Assembly: GCF_001421355.1 (NCBI RefSeq)
Contig: NZ_LMKC01000004.1
Coordinates: forward strand, 186,001-250,000
Origin: Sphingomonas sp. Leaf9
GTDB taxonomy: Bacteria; Pseudomonadota; Alphaproteobacteria; Sphingomonadales; Sphingomonadaceae
DNA: 64,000 nucleotides
Direction of reading: 5' to 3'
Position 1 is the stretch's first letter, and every line of letters starts with the position of its first letter. Positions 1-9,357 of the stretch are shown in pieces. The position numbers were made by a program, and so were the translations under genes. The notes under the pieces are model-generated. The model saw nothing but the letters and a program-made list of their open reading frames with translations. It made no database searches and was not told the origin of the DNA.

Positions 1-588
1 CGCGTGCTGACGATCGAGGACGCCGCCGAACTGCGCCTGCAACAGCCGCACTGGCTGCCGCTCGAAACCCGCCCGCCGAACCTCGAGGGGCAAGGCGAGA
101 TCACGATCCGCGATCTGGTGAAGAACGCGCTGCGTATGCGCCCGGACCGGATCATCCTGGGCGAAATCCGTGGGTCGGAGTGTTTCGACCTGCTCGCCGC
201 GATGAACACCGGCCACGACGGATCGATGGCGACGCTCCACTCCAACTCCCCGCGCGAATGCCTCGCGCGTATGGAGAACATGGTGATGATGTCGGACATC
301 AAGGTGCCGAAGGAGGCGATCAGCCGCCAGATCGCCGATTCGGTCGACCTGATCGTGCAGGTGAAGCGCCTGCGCGACGGGTCGCGCCGCGTGACCAACA
401 TTACCGAGGTGATCGGGATGGAAGGCCCGGTGATCGTGACCCAGGAACTGTTCAAGTTCGAATATCTGGACGAGAGCGCCGACGGCAAGATCATCGGCGA
501 ATATCGTTCGATGGGGATGCGCCCCTACACGCTGGACAAGGCCAAGCAATATGGTTTCGACCAGGCGCTGCTGGAGGCTTGCCTGTAG
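1..588 (+). CDS. cpaF: CpaF/TadA-type pilus assembly ATPase, C-terminal part
   Basis: The reading frame is open from base 1, so the 5' part lies outside the window. The 195 residues seen are the C-terminal motor half of a secretion ATPase that powers Tad/Flp pilus assembly at the inner membrane. A Walker-B-like stretch RIILGEIRGSE (about residues 51-61) and the His-box region GHDGSMATLHSNS (about 71-83) are clear family marks. The tail (EVIGMEGPVIVTQELFKFEY) is also typical of CpaF. No TadB/TadC gene follows; the next gene is an unrelated secreted protein, so this may be the last gene of its operon here. Confidence 0.93.
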   Translation, partial: RVLTIEDAAELRLQQPHWLPLETRPPNLEGQGEITIRDLVKNALRMRPDRIILGEIRGSECFDLLAAMNTGHDGSMATLHSNSPRECLARMENMVMMSDIKVPKEAISRQIADSVDLIVQVKRLRDGSRRVTNITEVIGMEGPVIVTQELFKFEYLDESADGKIIGEYRSMGMRPYTLDKAKQYGFDQALLEACL

Positions 589-620
589 CGTCAGCCATCT
601 GGCCGCCCTACAGTCCACGC

Positions 621-1790
621 GTGATCCTCCGCCTGCTCCTCGCGCTGCTGCTGTGCGCGCCCGTCGCCGCCCCTGCGCAGGGCCTGCTGGCCGCCGATGC
701 GGAGGCGCGCTGGGTGCCCTTCACGCTCACCAGCGCCAATCACCTGCGCTTTGCAATGACGATCGATGGCGTCGCGGCGCAGGCGCTGCTCGACACCGGC
801 CTCAACCACAGCGCGGTCAGCCGCGAGTTCGCACGGCGCGCAAAGCTGTCCGTCGATACGCAGGATGCGGCGTCGGGCATCGCGCTGGGCGGCGCGATCC
901 GCGTCGACTGGGCCGCGACCAAGACGGTCGCGTTCGGCGCGTTCAGCCGCAGCGGCGGCCGGGTGGCGGTGATCGACCTGCCCAAATTGCTGGCCAGCGC
1001 GTCGGGCGATGCCGAGGTGCTGGTCGGCACCGACCTGATCGCGCCCAATGCGATCGACATCGACTTCGCCAATCGCCGCTTCCGCCTGTTGCCGAGCGGT
1101 CGGATGCCCTTTGCGGGAACGCGCGTGCCGATGACGTTGCAGGCGGGCAGCGGGCTGTACCTGACCGAAGCGACGCTGGGGAAGCACCGGGTCCGCCCGC
1201 TGCTGGTCGATACCGGCGACGGCGGATCGCTCAGCATCGCGCGGAACCAATGGCGTGCGGCCGGGATCAAGGGTGCGCGCGTCACCTCCACCATCGCGTT
1301 CGGCGCGGGCGGGGTGGTCGATGCCGGGCTGACCGTGACCGACCAGGTGGCGCTGGGCGGCGTGCCGACCGGGCCGATCGAACTCCGGATCGAGGGCGAT
1401 GGCGGGTTCACGAAGCAGGTCCGCGTCGCCGGGCGGGTCGGTACCGGGCTGCTGCTGCGCTACCGCGTGCTGCTCGACCCCGCCGCCGGGCAGATGGTGG
1501 TCACCCCCAACCCCAATGCCCCGGCCCCGCCGCTCAAATCGACCAGCGGGCTGCTGCTCGGCTACGACCGCGCCCGGTTGCGCGTGCTGCATGTGATGGC
1601 GGGCGGCCCGGCGGCGAAGGCCGGCTGGAAGGCGAACGAACTGATCTGCACCGTCGACGGCAAGCCCGTATCGCTTACCCCCGATGGCGGGGTCGATGTC
1701 CGCTGGGGCACGGATACGCCCGGCCGGGTGGTGAAGCTGGCGCTGTGCGACGGGACCGAACGGTCGCTGACACTGGCCAGCTTTTATTGA
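621..1790 (+). CDS. Secreted retropepsin-like aspartyl protease with PDZ domain
   Basis: 389 residues from a GTG start chosen because it opens directly into a signal peptide (VILRLLLALLLCAPVAAPAQ). Two aspartyl-protease motifs are visible: LLDTG with Asp near residue 58 and LLVDTG with Asp near 197, as expected of a tandem retropepsin fold in which each half gives one catalytic Asp. A PDZ-like domain occupies roughly residues 295-385 (SGLLLGYDRARLRVLHV then GGPAAKAGWKANE). It probably acts in the periplasm. It starts 32 bp after cpaF. Substrate unknown; the family assignment is firm, catalytic activity is inferred. Confidence 0.8.
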   Translation: MILRLLLALLLCAPVAAPAQGLLAADAEARWVPFTLTSANHLRFAMTIDGVAAQALLDTGLNHSAVSREFARRAKLSVDTQDAASGIALGGAIRVDWAATKTVAFGAFSRSGGRVAVIDLPKLLASASGDAEVLVGTDLIAPNAIDIDFANRRFRLLPSGRMPFAGTRVPMTLQAGSGLYLTEATLGKHRVRPLLVDTGDGGSLSIARNQWRAAGIKGARVTSTIAFGAGGVVDAGLTVTDQVALGGVPTGPIELRIEGDGGFTKQVRVAGRVGTGLLLRYRVLLDPAAGQMVVTPNPNAPAPPLKSTSGLLLGYDRARLRVLHVMAGGPAAKAGWKANELICTVDGKPVSLTPDGGVDVRWGTDTPGRVVKLALCDGTERSLTLASFY

Positions 1791-1859
1791 CGTTCGGCCC
1801 GGCAGGGCACGAACCGCGTGAGGCGTCAGCATTCCTTGGTTGACGTCGTACGAGACCGG

Positions 1860-2051
1860 CTATTTCAACGCCATCGCCGCCGCGAATACGACCACGAGCA
1901 CCGCGATCAGCTGCACCAGCGTCCACGGCACCCAACCGACCCGATCGGGATTGCGGCGCAGCGTACGGCGGCGTTCCGCCAGTATCGACACCGCAAAGAG
2001 CATCGCCGCCACGCCCGCAATCGTCCATAACAGCCTGTGTGCGTCGTCCAC
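1860..2051 (-). CDS. Small inner-membrane protein, 63 aa
   Basis: 63 residues from a GTG start preceded by a good ribosome-binding site (GGGAGGAACG, about 2 bases before the start). Two hydrophobic segments are visible, about residues 8-24 (LLWTIAGVAAMLFAVSI) and 44-62 (LVQLIAVLVVVFAAAMALK), separated by a basic RRRTLRRNP loop, so a two-helix hairpin in the membrane is likely. It is divergent from the methyltransferase gene at 2079, and the two starts are only about 28 bp apart. I do not recognise the family; function unknown. Confidence 0.62.
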   Translation of the reverse strand: MDDAHRLLWTIAGVAAMLFAVSILAERRRTLRRNPDRVGWVPWTLVQLIAVLVVVFAAAMALK

Positions 2052-2078
2052 CCGTTCCTCCCGTCAAGGAATTTCCCC

Positions 2079-2879
2079 ATGCGTCGAACCGCCCTGTTGC
2101 TGCCAGCCCTAAGTGTCGCGCTGGTCGCTCTCTCCCCCGCCCCGGCACAGGCACCGCGCGGGGCGCTGGCCGGCGCGATCGCCTCACCGCTGCGCAGCCC
2201 GGCCAATGTCGCGCGCGATCGCTATCGCCATCCGGCCGAAACGCTGGCGTTCTTTGGCGTGAAGCCGACCGATACCGTGGTCGAAATCTGGCCGGGCAAT
2301 GGCTGGTACAGTGAAATCCTGGCACCGATGCTGCGCGAAAAGGGCCGCTATATCGCTGCCGGCCCGCTGCCGCGCACCGCCGAAATGGTAACGAAGCTGC
2401 AGGCACGCGATGCGACCGCCTTTGGCAAGGTACAGGTCGTGGCCTTCCCGGCCGCTGCCGGAACGGCTGGCGTGCCCGATGGCGTGGCGGACAAGGTGCT
2501 GACCTTCCGCAACGTCCATAACTGGCGCTTCGGCGGCACCGATCAGGCACAGGCGGCCTTCAACGCAATGTTCCGCATGCTGAAGCCGGGCGGCCTGCTG
2601 GGCGTGGTCGAACACCGCCTGCCCGAAGCGCGCGACGCGGCGGCCGAGGAGAAATCGGGCTATATGAAGGAAAGCTCGGTCATCGCCTTTGCGACCAAGG
2701 CCGGGTTCAAGCTGGCGGGCAAGTCGAACGTGAACGCGAACCCGAAGGACACCGCCGACTGGCCACAAGGCGTCTGGACGCTGCCGCCGACCTATCGGCT
2801 GGGCGACACCGATCGTGCGAAATATGCCGCGATCGGCGAGAGCGACCGGATGACGCTGCGGTTCGTCAAGCCGAAGTGA
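2079..2879 (+). CDS. Exported class I SAM-dependent methyltransferase-like protein
   Basis: 266 residues. The start at 2079 is chosen because it follows AAGGAA by 8 bases and opens a signal peptide (RRTALLLPALSVALVALSPA, cleavage after AQA). An earlier in-frame ATG at 2037 would bury that signal. The body resembles the predicted methyltransferases of the COG4798 type: a SAM-site glycine region VVEIWPGNGWYSEILAP (about residues 69-85), LTFRNVHNWRF, and an LKPGGLLGVVEHR strand after the central sheet. A periplasmic methyltransferase is odd, and SAM availability there is unclear. Substrate unknown. Confidence 0.78.
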   Translation: MRRTALLLPALSVALVALSPAPAQAPRGALAGAIASPLRSPANVARDRYRHPAETLAFFGVKPTDTVVEIWPGNGWYSEILAPMLREKGRYIAAGPLPRTAEMVTKLQARDATAFGKVQVVAFPAAAGTAGVPDGVADKVLTFRNVHNWRFGGTDQAQAAFNAMFRMLKPGGLLGVVEHRLPEARDAAAEEKSGYMKESSVIAFATKAGFKLAGKSNVNANPKDTADWPQGVWTLPPTYRLGDTDRAKYAAIGESDRMTLRFVKPK

Positions 2880-2886
2880 GGGCGGG

Positions 2887-2909
2887 GGGGCGGGGCACCA
2901 CCCCGCCCC
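2887..2909. terminator. Hairpin between convergent genes
   Basis: GGGGCGGGG at 2887-2895 and CCCCGCCCC at 2901-2909 form a 9-bp stem with a CACCA loop in the 37 bp between two convergent stop codons. No T-tract on either strand, so the call rests on position and stem strength. Confidence 0.5.
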
Positions 2910-2916
2910 GCCCCGT

Positions 2917-3510
2917 TCATCCCAGCTTGTCCACCTTGTCCTGCAACCGGGCGAGTTCGGCGCGCAACGCGGCCATCTCATCGGTCTTGGCCGGCGCTTC
3001 GGCCGTGCCGGTCGCCGGGGTCGGCGCGGCGCCTGCTGCACCGGCTGCTCCGGCCGCACCTGCCGCGCCGGGCTGGAACGCATGGGCTGCCGCTTCGAAC
3101 ATCGCGAGGTTGCGCTTGGCGATCTCGGCGAAGGGCGAATGGGCGAACGCACCTTCGACCGCGGTCTTGAACTGTTCCTGGTTGCGGCGGAAGCTGTCCA
3201 TCGACGCCTCCAGATAGCCCGGCACCATCGCCTGCATCGAATCACCGTACAGCGTGATGAGTTGCCGCAGGAAGCTGACCGGCAGCAGCGTCTGCCCCCG
3301 GCTTTCCTCTTCCATGATGATCTGCGTCAGCACATTATGGGTTATATCGTCGTCGGTCTTCGCATCGACCACCTTGAAGTCGCGATGCTCGCGCGTCATC
3401 GCCGCCAGATGTTCGAGCGTGATGTAGGAGGACGTCTCGGTATTGTAGAGCCGGCGATTGGCGTATTTCTTGATGATGACGGGGCTGCCGTCGGCCGCTG
3501 CCTTCTTCAT
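2917..3510 (-). CDS. phaR: Polyhydroxyalkanoate synthesis repressor PhaR
   Basis: 197 residues. The N-terminal PHB/PHA accumulation regulator domain is unmistakable (IIKKYANRRLYNTETSSYIT, about residues 12-31), followed by the second PHB region (MEEESRGQTLLPVSFLRQLI). Near residue 150 there is an Ala/Gly/Pro linker (GAAGAAGAAGAAGAA) and then a short C-terminal coiled coil (AALRAELARLQDKVDKL). PhaR proteins sense PHA granules and repress phasin and PHA genes. It is divergent from the PhaC-like gene with only 30 bp between the starts, so the promoters must reach into coding sequence. AAAGG precedes the ATG by 8 bases. Confidence 0.93.
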   Translation of the reverse strand: MKKAAADGSPVIIKKYANRRLYNTETSSYITLEHLAAMTREHRDFKVVDAKTDDDITHNVLTQIIMEEESRGQTLLPVSFLRQLITLYGDSMQAMVPGYLEASMDSFRRNQEQFKTAVEGAFAHSPFAEIAKRNLAMFEAAAHAFQPGAAGAAGAAGAAGAAPTPATGTAEAPAKTDEMAALRAELARLQDKVDKLG

Positions 3511-3540
3511 GGGAAAAACCTTTGCGCGAAAGATGACAGG

Positions 3541-4608
3541 ATGGGTACACCGCTTGATACCGCGCCGCAACACGGGCCACGCCCGCTGCCGCTCTTTCTG
3601 TCGATGCTGCGCAGCGAAACGCTGAACGACCCCGATCGCCGCGCCCGCGCACTGGCGGGATTGCGAGCATACCAGGACGCACCGCGCCTGCCGGCGACGC
3701 CGATGCCGGACGCCGTGGCGCGCGACGGCCGGATCGTGCTGCGCGACTATGGCGGGGCCGGGCGACCGGTGGTGGTGATCCCGTCGCTCATCAATCCGCC
3801 GTTCGTCCTCGACCTGGCACCCGACAATTCGCTGCTGCGCTGGCTGGCGGGACAAGGGCTGCGGGTGCTGATGGTCGACTGGACCACGCCGGTGCCGGGC
3901 GACCGGGCGATGGACCTTGCCGATCATGCGCAGGCGGTGGCGCGGCTGTGCGCGACGCTGGACGAACCGCCGTTGCTGGTGGGCTATTGCCTGGGCGGGA
4001 CCATTGCGCTCGCGGCTGCAGCGTTCGTGCCTGTGGCCGGCATTGCGCTGATCGCGACGCCGTGGCGCTTCGACGGGTTTGGCGATGCCGGGCGTGCCGC
4101 GATCGCCAAGGTGTGGACCGCCGCCCAGCCGACCGCCGAGCGGCTGGGGCTGCTGCCGATGGAATTGCTGCAGTCGATGTTCTGGCAGATCGATCCGGCG
4201 CGAACGGTCGAAAAGTTCGTGCAGTTCGCCGATCTCGACCCCGTCGCCCCGGCGGGGCAGGCGTTCGTCGCGCTGGAGGATTGGGCCAATGGCGGCGCGC
4301 CGATCCCCTATGCCGCAGCGCGCGAGCTGTTCGACGATCTGTTCGATGCCGACCTGCCCGGCCGGGAGCGCTGGTGCGTCGATGGCCGGATCGTCGCGTC
4401 GCGCCCGCCGGTGCCGATGGTCGAATTCGTCGCCGAGAACGACCGCATCGTCCCCGCCGCCAGCGCGATCGGCCTGCCCGACCGGCGGATCGTGCCGGCG
4501 GGACATGTCGGCATGATCGTCGGCCGCCGCGGCCGTAGCGTCCTGTGGGAACCGCTTGCGCACTGGCTAAGCGGCGTGCCGCGCAGTAGAGAGCAGCCAA
4601 ACCCTTAG
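3541..4608 (+). CDS. PhaC-like alpha/beta hydrolase (PHA synthase family)
   Basis: 355 residues. The lipase-like box reads GYCLGG with Cys150 in the nucleophile position. A candidate Asp lies in VAENDRIVP and a His in AGHVGMIVG, so the PHA-synthase Cys-Asp-His triad is intact by eye. The length matches the short class III PhaC (about 355 aa) rather than class I (near 590 aa), but no PhaE partner is visible. It lies between phaR and a thiolase, which supports a role in PHA synthesis or turnover. A granule-associated thioesterase or depolymerase activity is the alternative. ATG at 3541 follows a GACAGG site. Confidence 0.8.
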   Translation: MGTPLDTAPQHGPRPLPLFLSMLRSETLNDPDRRARALAGLRAYQDAPRLPATPMPDAVARDGRIVLRDYGGAGRPVVVIPSLINPPFVLDLAPDNSLLRWLAGQGLRVLMVDWTTPVPGDRAMDLADHAQAVARLCATLDEPPLLVGYCLGGTIALAAAAFVPVAGIALIATPWRFDGFGDAGRAAIAKVWTAAQPTAERLGLLPMELLQSMFWQIDPARTVEKFVQFADLDPVAPAGQAFVALEDWANGGAPIPYAAARELFDDLFDADLPGRERWCVDGRIVASRPPVPMVEFVAENDRIVPAASAIGLPDRRIVPAGHVGMIVGRRGRSVLWEPLAHWLSGVPRSREQPNP

Positions 4609-4623
4609 GGAAAAGGATTGCCC

Positions 4624-5796
4624 ATGTCCGAAGTCGTCATCGTTGCCGCCAAGCGCACTCCCGTCGGCAGCTTCCTCGGGGCCTTTGCCACCGTGCCCGC
4701 GCACGAGCTGGGCCGGCAGGCGATCGCCGCCGCGCTGGATCAGGCCGGTGTCGCCCCGGAGGATGTCTCGGAAGTGATCCTGGGCCAGGTGCTGACCGCC
4801 GGGCACGGCCAGAACCCGGCGCGGCAGGCATCGATGGCAGCCGGCCTGCCCAAGGAAGTGCCGGCATGGGGCATCAACCAGGTCTGCGGATCGGGCCTGC
4901 GCGCGGTGGCGCTGGCGGCGCAGGCGATCCAGACCGGCGATGCGACTATCGTGGTCGCCGGCGGACAGGAGAGCATGTCGCTCGCCGCGCACGCGGTGCA
5001 GCTGCGCGCCGGTACCAAGATGGGCGACGGCACCATGGTCGACACCATGATCAAGGACGGCCTGACCGACGTCTTCAACGGCTATCACATGGGCATCACT
5101 GCCGAAAACCTTGCGGCGCAGTATGAACTGACCCGCGGCGAGCAGGACGAATTCGCCGTCCGCTCGCAGAACCGTGCCGAAGCCGCGCGCAGCGAAGGCC
5201 GCTTCGCCGAGGAGATCGCCCCGGTCACGATCAAGGGGCGCAAGGGCGATACGATCGTCGACCAGGACGAATATATCCGCGCCGGCGCGACCATCGACGG
5301 CGTGTCGGGCCTGCGCCCCGCGTTCAAGAAGGACGGCACGGTGACCGCCGCCAACGCATCGGGCCTGAACGACGGCGCCGCCGCGCTGGTCGTGATGTCG
5401 GCCGACGAAGCCGCCAAGCGCGGCCTCGAACCGCTGGCAACGATCAAGAGCTGGGCAACCGCCGGCGTCGATCCGTCGATCATGGGCATCGGCCCCGTCC
5501 CCGCCTCGCGCAAGGCGCTCGAAAAGGCCGGCTGGAGCGTCGACGACCTCGATCTGGTCGAAGCGAACGAAGCCTTTGCCGCACAGGCGCTGGCCGTCGG
5601 CAAGGACATGGGCTGGACCGCCGACAAGGTGAACGTGAACGGCGGTGCGATCGCCATCGGTCACCCGATCGGTGCTTCAGGCGCCCGCGTGCTGACGACG
5701 CTGCTGTACGAGATGAAGCGTCGTGACGCGAAGAAGGGCTTGGCGACGCTGTGCATTGGTGGCGGCATGGGTATTGCGATGTGCTTGGAGCGGTAA
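4624..5796 (+). CDS. phaA: Acetyl-CoA acetyltransferase (beta-ketothiolase)
   Basis: 390 residues, the usual length. It condenses two acetyl-CoA to acetoacetyl-CoA, the first step to polyhydroxybutyrate, or runs the reverse in degradation. Catalytic residues are where expected: Cys88 in [11 protein letters not shown], His347 in [14 protein letters not shown] and Cys377 in [10 protein letters not shown]. The start ATG at 4624 has AGGGAAAAGGA upstream; an in-frame TTG six bases earlier is less likely. It follows the PhaC-like gene by 15 bp and probably shares its transcript. No phaB reductase is in the window. Confidence 0.94.
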   Translation: MSEVVIVAAKRTPVGSFLGAFATVPAHELGRQAIAAALDQAGVAPEDVSEVILGQVLTAGHGQNPARQASMAAGLPKEVPAWGINQVCGSGLRAVALAAQAIQTGDATIVVAGGQESMSLAAHAVQLRAGTKMGDGTMVDTMIKDGLTDVFNGYHMGITAENLAAQYELTRGEQDEFAVRSQNRAEAARSEGRFAEEIAPVTIKGRKGDTIVDQDEYIRAGATIDGVSGLRPAFKKDGTVTAANASGLNDGAAALVVMSADEAAKRGLEPLATIKSWATAGVDPSIMGIGPVPASRKALEKAGWSVDDLDLVEANEAFAAQALAVGKDMGWTADKVNVNGGAIAIGHPIGASGARVLTTLLYEMKRRDAKKGLATLCIGGGMGIAMCLER

Positions 5797-5815
5797 AGGT
5801 AGCGTAACAAACTGT

Positions 5816-5883
5816 TGCTGCGCAGCATTATTATAACGTTCATTAGACATATTGTTGTTTAGTGTCAGTGCTGCGCAGCACTG
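5816..5883. promoter_or_regulatory. Two copies of a palindrome upstream of the TonB receptor
   Basis: The 12-bp palindrome TGCTGCGCAGCA occurs at 5816-5827 and again inside the perfect 18-bp palindrome CAGTGCTGCGCAGCACTG at 5866-5883. The spacing is near five helical turns, and the surrounding 228-bp gap is AT-rich. The second copy is followed by TTTCATT, so it could also end the phaA transcript. It could be a tandem operator for the receptor gene at 6025 or a terminator; I cannot tell which. Confidence 0.45.
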
Positions 5884-6024
5884 TTTCATTCATGTGACAT
5901 TCATGCAACTGCAGCTCAACTGTATTGTATCGGTGCGCGCCGCCCCCTTGCGTGGTATCCAATAATCCATTGTTCTGTCCCTGTCGGATCGGGTTTTCCC
6001 GATGCACATAACGGGGCCAAAATC

Positions 6025-9000
6025 ATGAAAATCCACCGCTGGTTCGGTGCGACGACGCTCGCGTCGTGCGCGCTTATTCCTCACATTGCGTTCGGGCAGA
6101 CCACCGAAGCTGGTCGCCAGGCCGATCCAACCGAAGTCTGCGCTCCGGGCGATACCGCCTGTCTGGCGGAAGAGCGCGCGAAGGAGTCGGCCAGCAACGT
6201 CGACACGATCGTTGTCACCGGATCACGTATCCGCAACCCGAACCTGACCTCGCCGGAACCGATCACGACGTTCAGCAGCGCGCAGCTTCGCGAACGCAAC
6301 TTCACCAACGTCGCAGACGCGCTGAACGAACTGCCCGGTGTGCGCGGCAGCATCACGCCGCAGGGCGGGCAGGGTTTTGGTCAGGGCACCAATTTCATCA
6401 ACATCCTGAACCTCGGATCGAACCGCACCCTGACGCTGTACAACGGCCGCCGGTTCGTCAGCTCGAACGTCGCGACGATCTTCACCAATGCTGCCGCCGG
6501 AACGCAGGTCGACACCAATATCATCCCCAGCATCCTGGTCGACCGCATTGACCAGTTGAGCATCGGCGGCGCGCCGATCTATGGTTCGGATGCGATCGCC
6601 GGAACCATCAACATCACGCTGCGGTCGCGGTATGAGGGTCTGGAGCTGAGCGCCACCAGCGGGATTTCGGAGCAGGGCGACAACCAGAATCTGAACTTTT
6701 CGGGCATCGCGGGACGCAGCTTCCTCGATGATCGCCTGAACATAACCGTTGCCGCATCGCACGACGATCTCAAGGGCATGGTCTACAACGACCGTGAGTT
6801 CCTGCGTCGTCGCATTGGCGGTGCCACCAACCCATCGGCGGCGCAGTCTGCGGCGCTGCGTCCTGGCGGGATCGGGCCGGGGGGCGACGGTCGTCTGAAC
6901 CCCAATTACGGCTTCAACAACAGCCAGACCGACGGCAATCCCGGTACGGTGCTGATCCGTAACGTCAACATCCCGTTCCTGACGCCAGGCGGCCTGATTA
7001 CGGCCACCAACCTTGCAACCGGTAACCCACTTAATCCGGCGGTTCCGTTTGGGGTGGCGACTGCCAATGGCCTGCAATTCTCGGCGAACGGCAACCTTGT
7101 GCCCTTCAATCAGGGTATTGTGTTCCCTGGCACGTCGGGTTCGGGCGGCGACGGTTTCCGGTTCTCCGACTATACGCAGATCACCTCCGATCTGCGCCGT
7201 ACGACGCTGAACGGTTTCATCACGTTCAAGGCCACTGATCAGGTCGAACTGTTTGCAGAAGGAACTTATTTCAAATCGCGCGCCGACGAGCTCACGCAGC
7301 AGCCAACGTTCAACTCCTCGCTGTTTGGCGGGTTGGCTGCTCCGGTAACCTATAGCGTCAACAATCCGTTCTTGAACGATCAGGCGCGGGCGCAGCTGAC
7401 CTCGCGTGGCGTCACCACTTTCCAGGTCTCGCGCGCATCGGACGATCTTGCCGATCTTACCGGATATAATGAAACCGACGTCGCTTATGGCGTGGCCGGC
7501 ATTCGCGGCAATTTCCGCTTCCTTGGCGGCGATTTCGATGCCGAGGTCTATGGTTCCTATGGCCGAACGCGCAGCAACGATTACGGTCAGGATCTGAACG
7601 CCCAACGCTTCATCAACGCAACGAACGTTGGGCGCGATGCAGGCGGCAACATCGTCTGCACGACAGCAGCGACCCGTACCGGCGGCAACGGCTTTGCCGC
7701 CCCCGGCGGCACGCCGATTGCTGATTCGGCCTGCGTCCCACTGAATCTGTTTGGTCGCGGTGCCGCATCGCAGGCAGCCCGCGACTATGTCATCGAACAG
7801 TTCGTGACGCGCAGCCGTCAGGAACAGACGGTGTTTAACTCGAGCATTTCGGGTACGACCGGCGACATCTACGGATCGGGCGGCATCGGCCTGAACGTCG
7901 GTTACGAATACCGGCGTGAAGAAGCGAGTTTCACGCCGTCGGATTTCCAGCAGCAGGGTCGCGGCCGCTCGGTGCCGATCACCGCTCTGTCCGGATCATA
8001 TGAGCTAAACGACATCTTCGGCGAAGTCGTTCTTCCGCTCGTCTCACCGGAACTCGGCTGGTCGTTCCTGCATCAGGTGCAGTTGACCGGACGCGGGCGG
8101 TATTCGAACAACTCGATCAACGGCGGCTTCTTCGCCTATACGGGTGGTGCCAACATCGCACCGATCGAGGATGTCATGTTCCGCGGTACCTATACGCGGT
8201 CGTTCCGTTCGCCGGGCATCACCGAACTGTTCTTGCCGCAGGTCAACACCTTCTCGACCGTTCCCGACCTGTGCCAGCCGGCGAGCCGCAATGCCGGCCC
8301 GGCTCCTGCGGTTCGTGCCGCCAATTGCGCAGCGTTCATCGCGGCGTTCCCCAACACCGACTTCAACACGCCGGACCCGGCGTCGCTGGCGACGGTTTTC
8401 GCGCGGTCGGGCGGCAACCCCAACCTGGAGAATGAAGAAGCCCGCAGCTTCAGCTACGGCGTCGTCCTCCAGCCACGGTTCCTGCCGCGCTTCTCGATCA
8501 CGGCGGATTATATCAACATCTCGCTCCGCGGGCCGATCGCCAACCTGTCGGTCGCGCAGATCGTGTCGGGCTGCTTCGACAATCCGTCGTTCAACGCCAG
8601 CGACGTGTTGAATGCCAACAGCTTCTGCTCGCAGGTTCTGCGTGATCCGACCACCGGTCGCGTGGTCAACAATCCGTCGACGCCGGCCGTGACCAGCGGC
8701 TTCGTCAACGGACAGCGGCTTGAAGTCAGCGGCATTCAGGGCACGCTGAACTATTCTCTGCCGATGTCCGGCGTCGGCCTGGACGGAACGCTGAGCTTCG
8801 GTACCGACCTGACCTATGTCGATCGCCGTCTGAACGACGTTACCGGCGTCGGTGCGGCGAATTCGCAGGGCGTCATCGGTGATCCGCAGCTCGCTGGGCA
8901 GCTGCGGGTCCGCTATGTCGAGCGGAACTTCGGTTTGAATACCACGGTCAACTTTGTCGGCCAGCAGCTGTTCAATCGACTGAACCGTGCGCAAGGCGTT

Positions 9001-9222
9001 GCGGGTAGCGGAACCGACGCCCGCGAACTGGACAAGCTCGACGCTTATGCGGTCGTCAACATGGGTGTGTTCTTCGACCCGGCGGACAATTTCCGCTTCA
9101 CGGTCGCCGTCAACAACCTGTTCAATCGTCAGGGTCAGGAATATTATGGCGAGCTGCACCCCAGCTCGTACAACGACCTGATCGGCCGCCGCTTCAACGC
9201 GAGCGTGCGCGCCAACTTCTGA
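6025..9222 (+). CDS. TonB-dependent outer-membrane receptor
   Basis: 1065 residues. A signal peptide (about 1-25, ending AFGQ) and a short Cys-containing region are followed by the TonB-box-like DTIVVTGSRI. Then comes a plug domain with ERNFTNVADALNELPGVRG (about residues 92-110) and a long barrel ending in Phe (FNASVRANF). This architecture matches the large sphingomonad receptors; the ligand cannot be read from the sequence. It stands alone, with a 228-bp palindrome-containing leader before it and a strong terminator after it, so it is probably monocistronic and separately regulated. It would be energised by ExbBD and TonB; a tonB gene lies at 47915. Confidence 0.93.
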   Translation: MKIHRWFGATTLASCALIPHIAFGQTTEAGRQADPTEVCAPGDTACLAEERAKESASNVDTIVVTGSRIRNPNLTSPEPITTFSSAQLRERNFTNVADALNELPGVRGSITPQGGQGFGQGTNFINILNLGSNRTLTLYNGRRFVSSNVATIFTNAAAGTQVDTNIIPSILVDRIDQLSIGGAPIYGSDAIAGTINITLRSRYEGLELSATSGISEQGDNQNLNFSGIAGRSFLDDRLNITVAASHDDLKGMVYNDREFLRRRIGGATNPSAAQSAALRPGGIGPGGDGRLNPNYGFNNSQTDGNPGTVLIRNVNIPFLTPGGLITATNLATGNPLNPAVPFGVATANGLQFSANGNLVPFNQGIVFPGTSGSGGDGFRFSDYTQITSDLRRTTLNGFITFKATDQVELFAEGTYFKSRADELTQQPTFNSSLFGGLAAPVTYSVNNPFLNDQARAQLTSRGVTTFQVSRASDDLADLTGYNETDVAYGVAGIRGNFRFLGGDFDAEVYGSYGRTRSNDYGQDLNAQRFINATNVGRDAGGNIVCTTAATRTGGNGFAAPGGTPIADSACVPLNLFGRGAASQAARDYVIEQFVTRSRQEQTVFNSSISGTTGDIYGSGGIGLNVGYEYRREEASFTPSDFQQQGRGRSVPITALSGSYELNDIFGEVVLPLVSPELGWSFLHQVQLTGRGRYSNNSINGGFFAYTGGANIAPIEDVMFRGTYTRSFRSPGITELFLPQVNTFSTVPDLCQPASRNAGPAPAVRAANCAAFIAAFPNTDFNTPDPASLATVFARSGGNPNLENEEARSFSYGVVLQPRFLPRFSITADYINISLRGPIANLSVAQIVSGCFDNPSFNASDVLNANSFCSQVLRDPTTGRVVNNPSTPAVTSGFVNGQRLEVSGIQGTLNYSLPMSGVGLDGTLSFGTDLTYVDRRLNDVTGVGAANSQGVIGDPQLAGQLRVRYVERNFGLNTTVNFVGQQLFNRLNRAQGVAGSGTDARELDKLDAYAVVNMGVFFDPADNFRFTVAVNNLFNRQGQEYYGELHPSSYNDLIGRRFNASVRANF

Positions 9223-9247
9223 TCCTCCACAATAGGATCCGAACAAC

Positions 9248-9280
9248 GGGGCCGCCTCCTTGTGGGGCGGCCCTTTTTTT
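9248..9280 (+). terminator. Rho-independent terminator of the TonB receptor
   Basis: GGGCCGCC at 9248-9255 pairs with GGCGGCCC at 9266-9273, and seven T residues follow (9274-9280). It sits 26 bp after the receptor stop codon. Confidence 0.9.
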
Positions 9281-9357
9281 GTGTTTCCCGCGCCGTGGTG
9301 GCAAAGACCCGCTCGGCCGCTATGACGATGCGGCGAGCCACAGGGGGAAGAGCGGAC

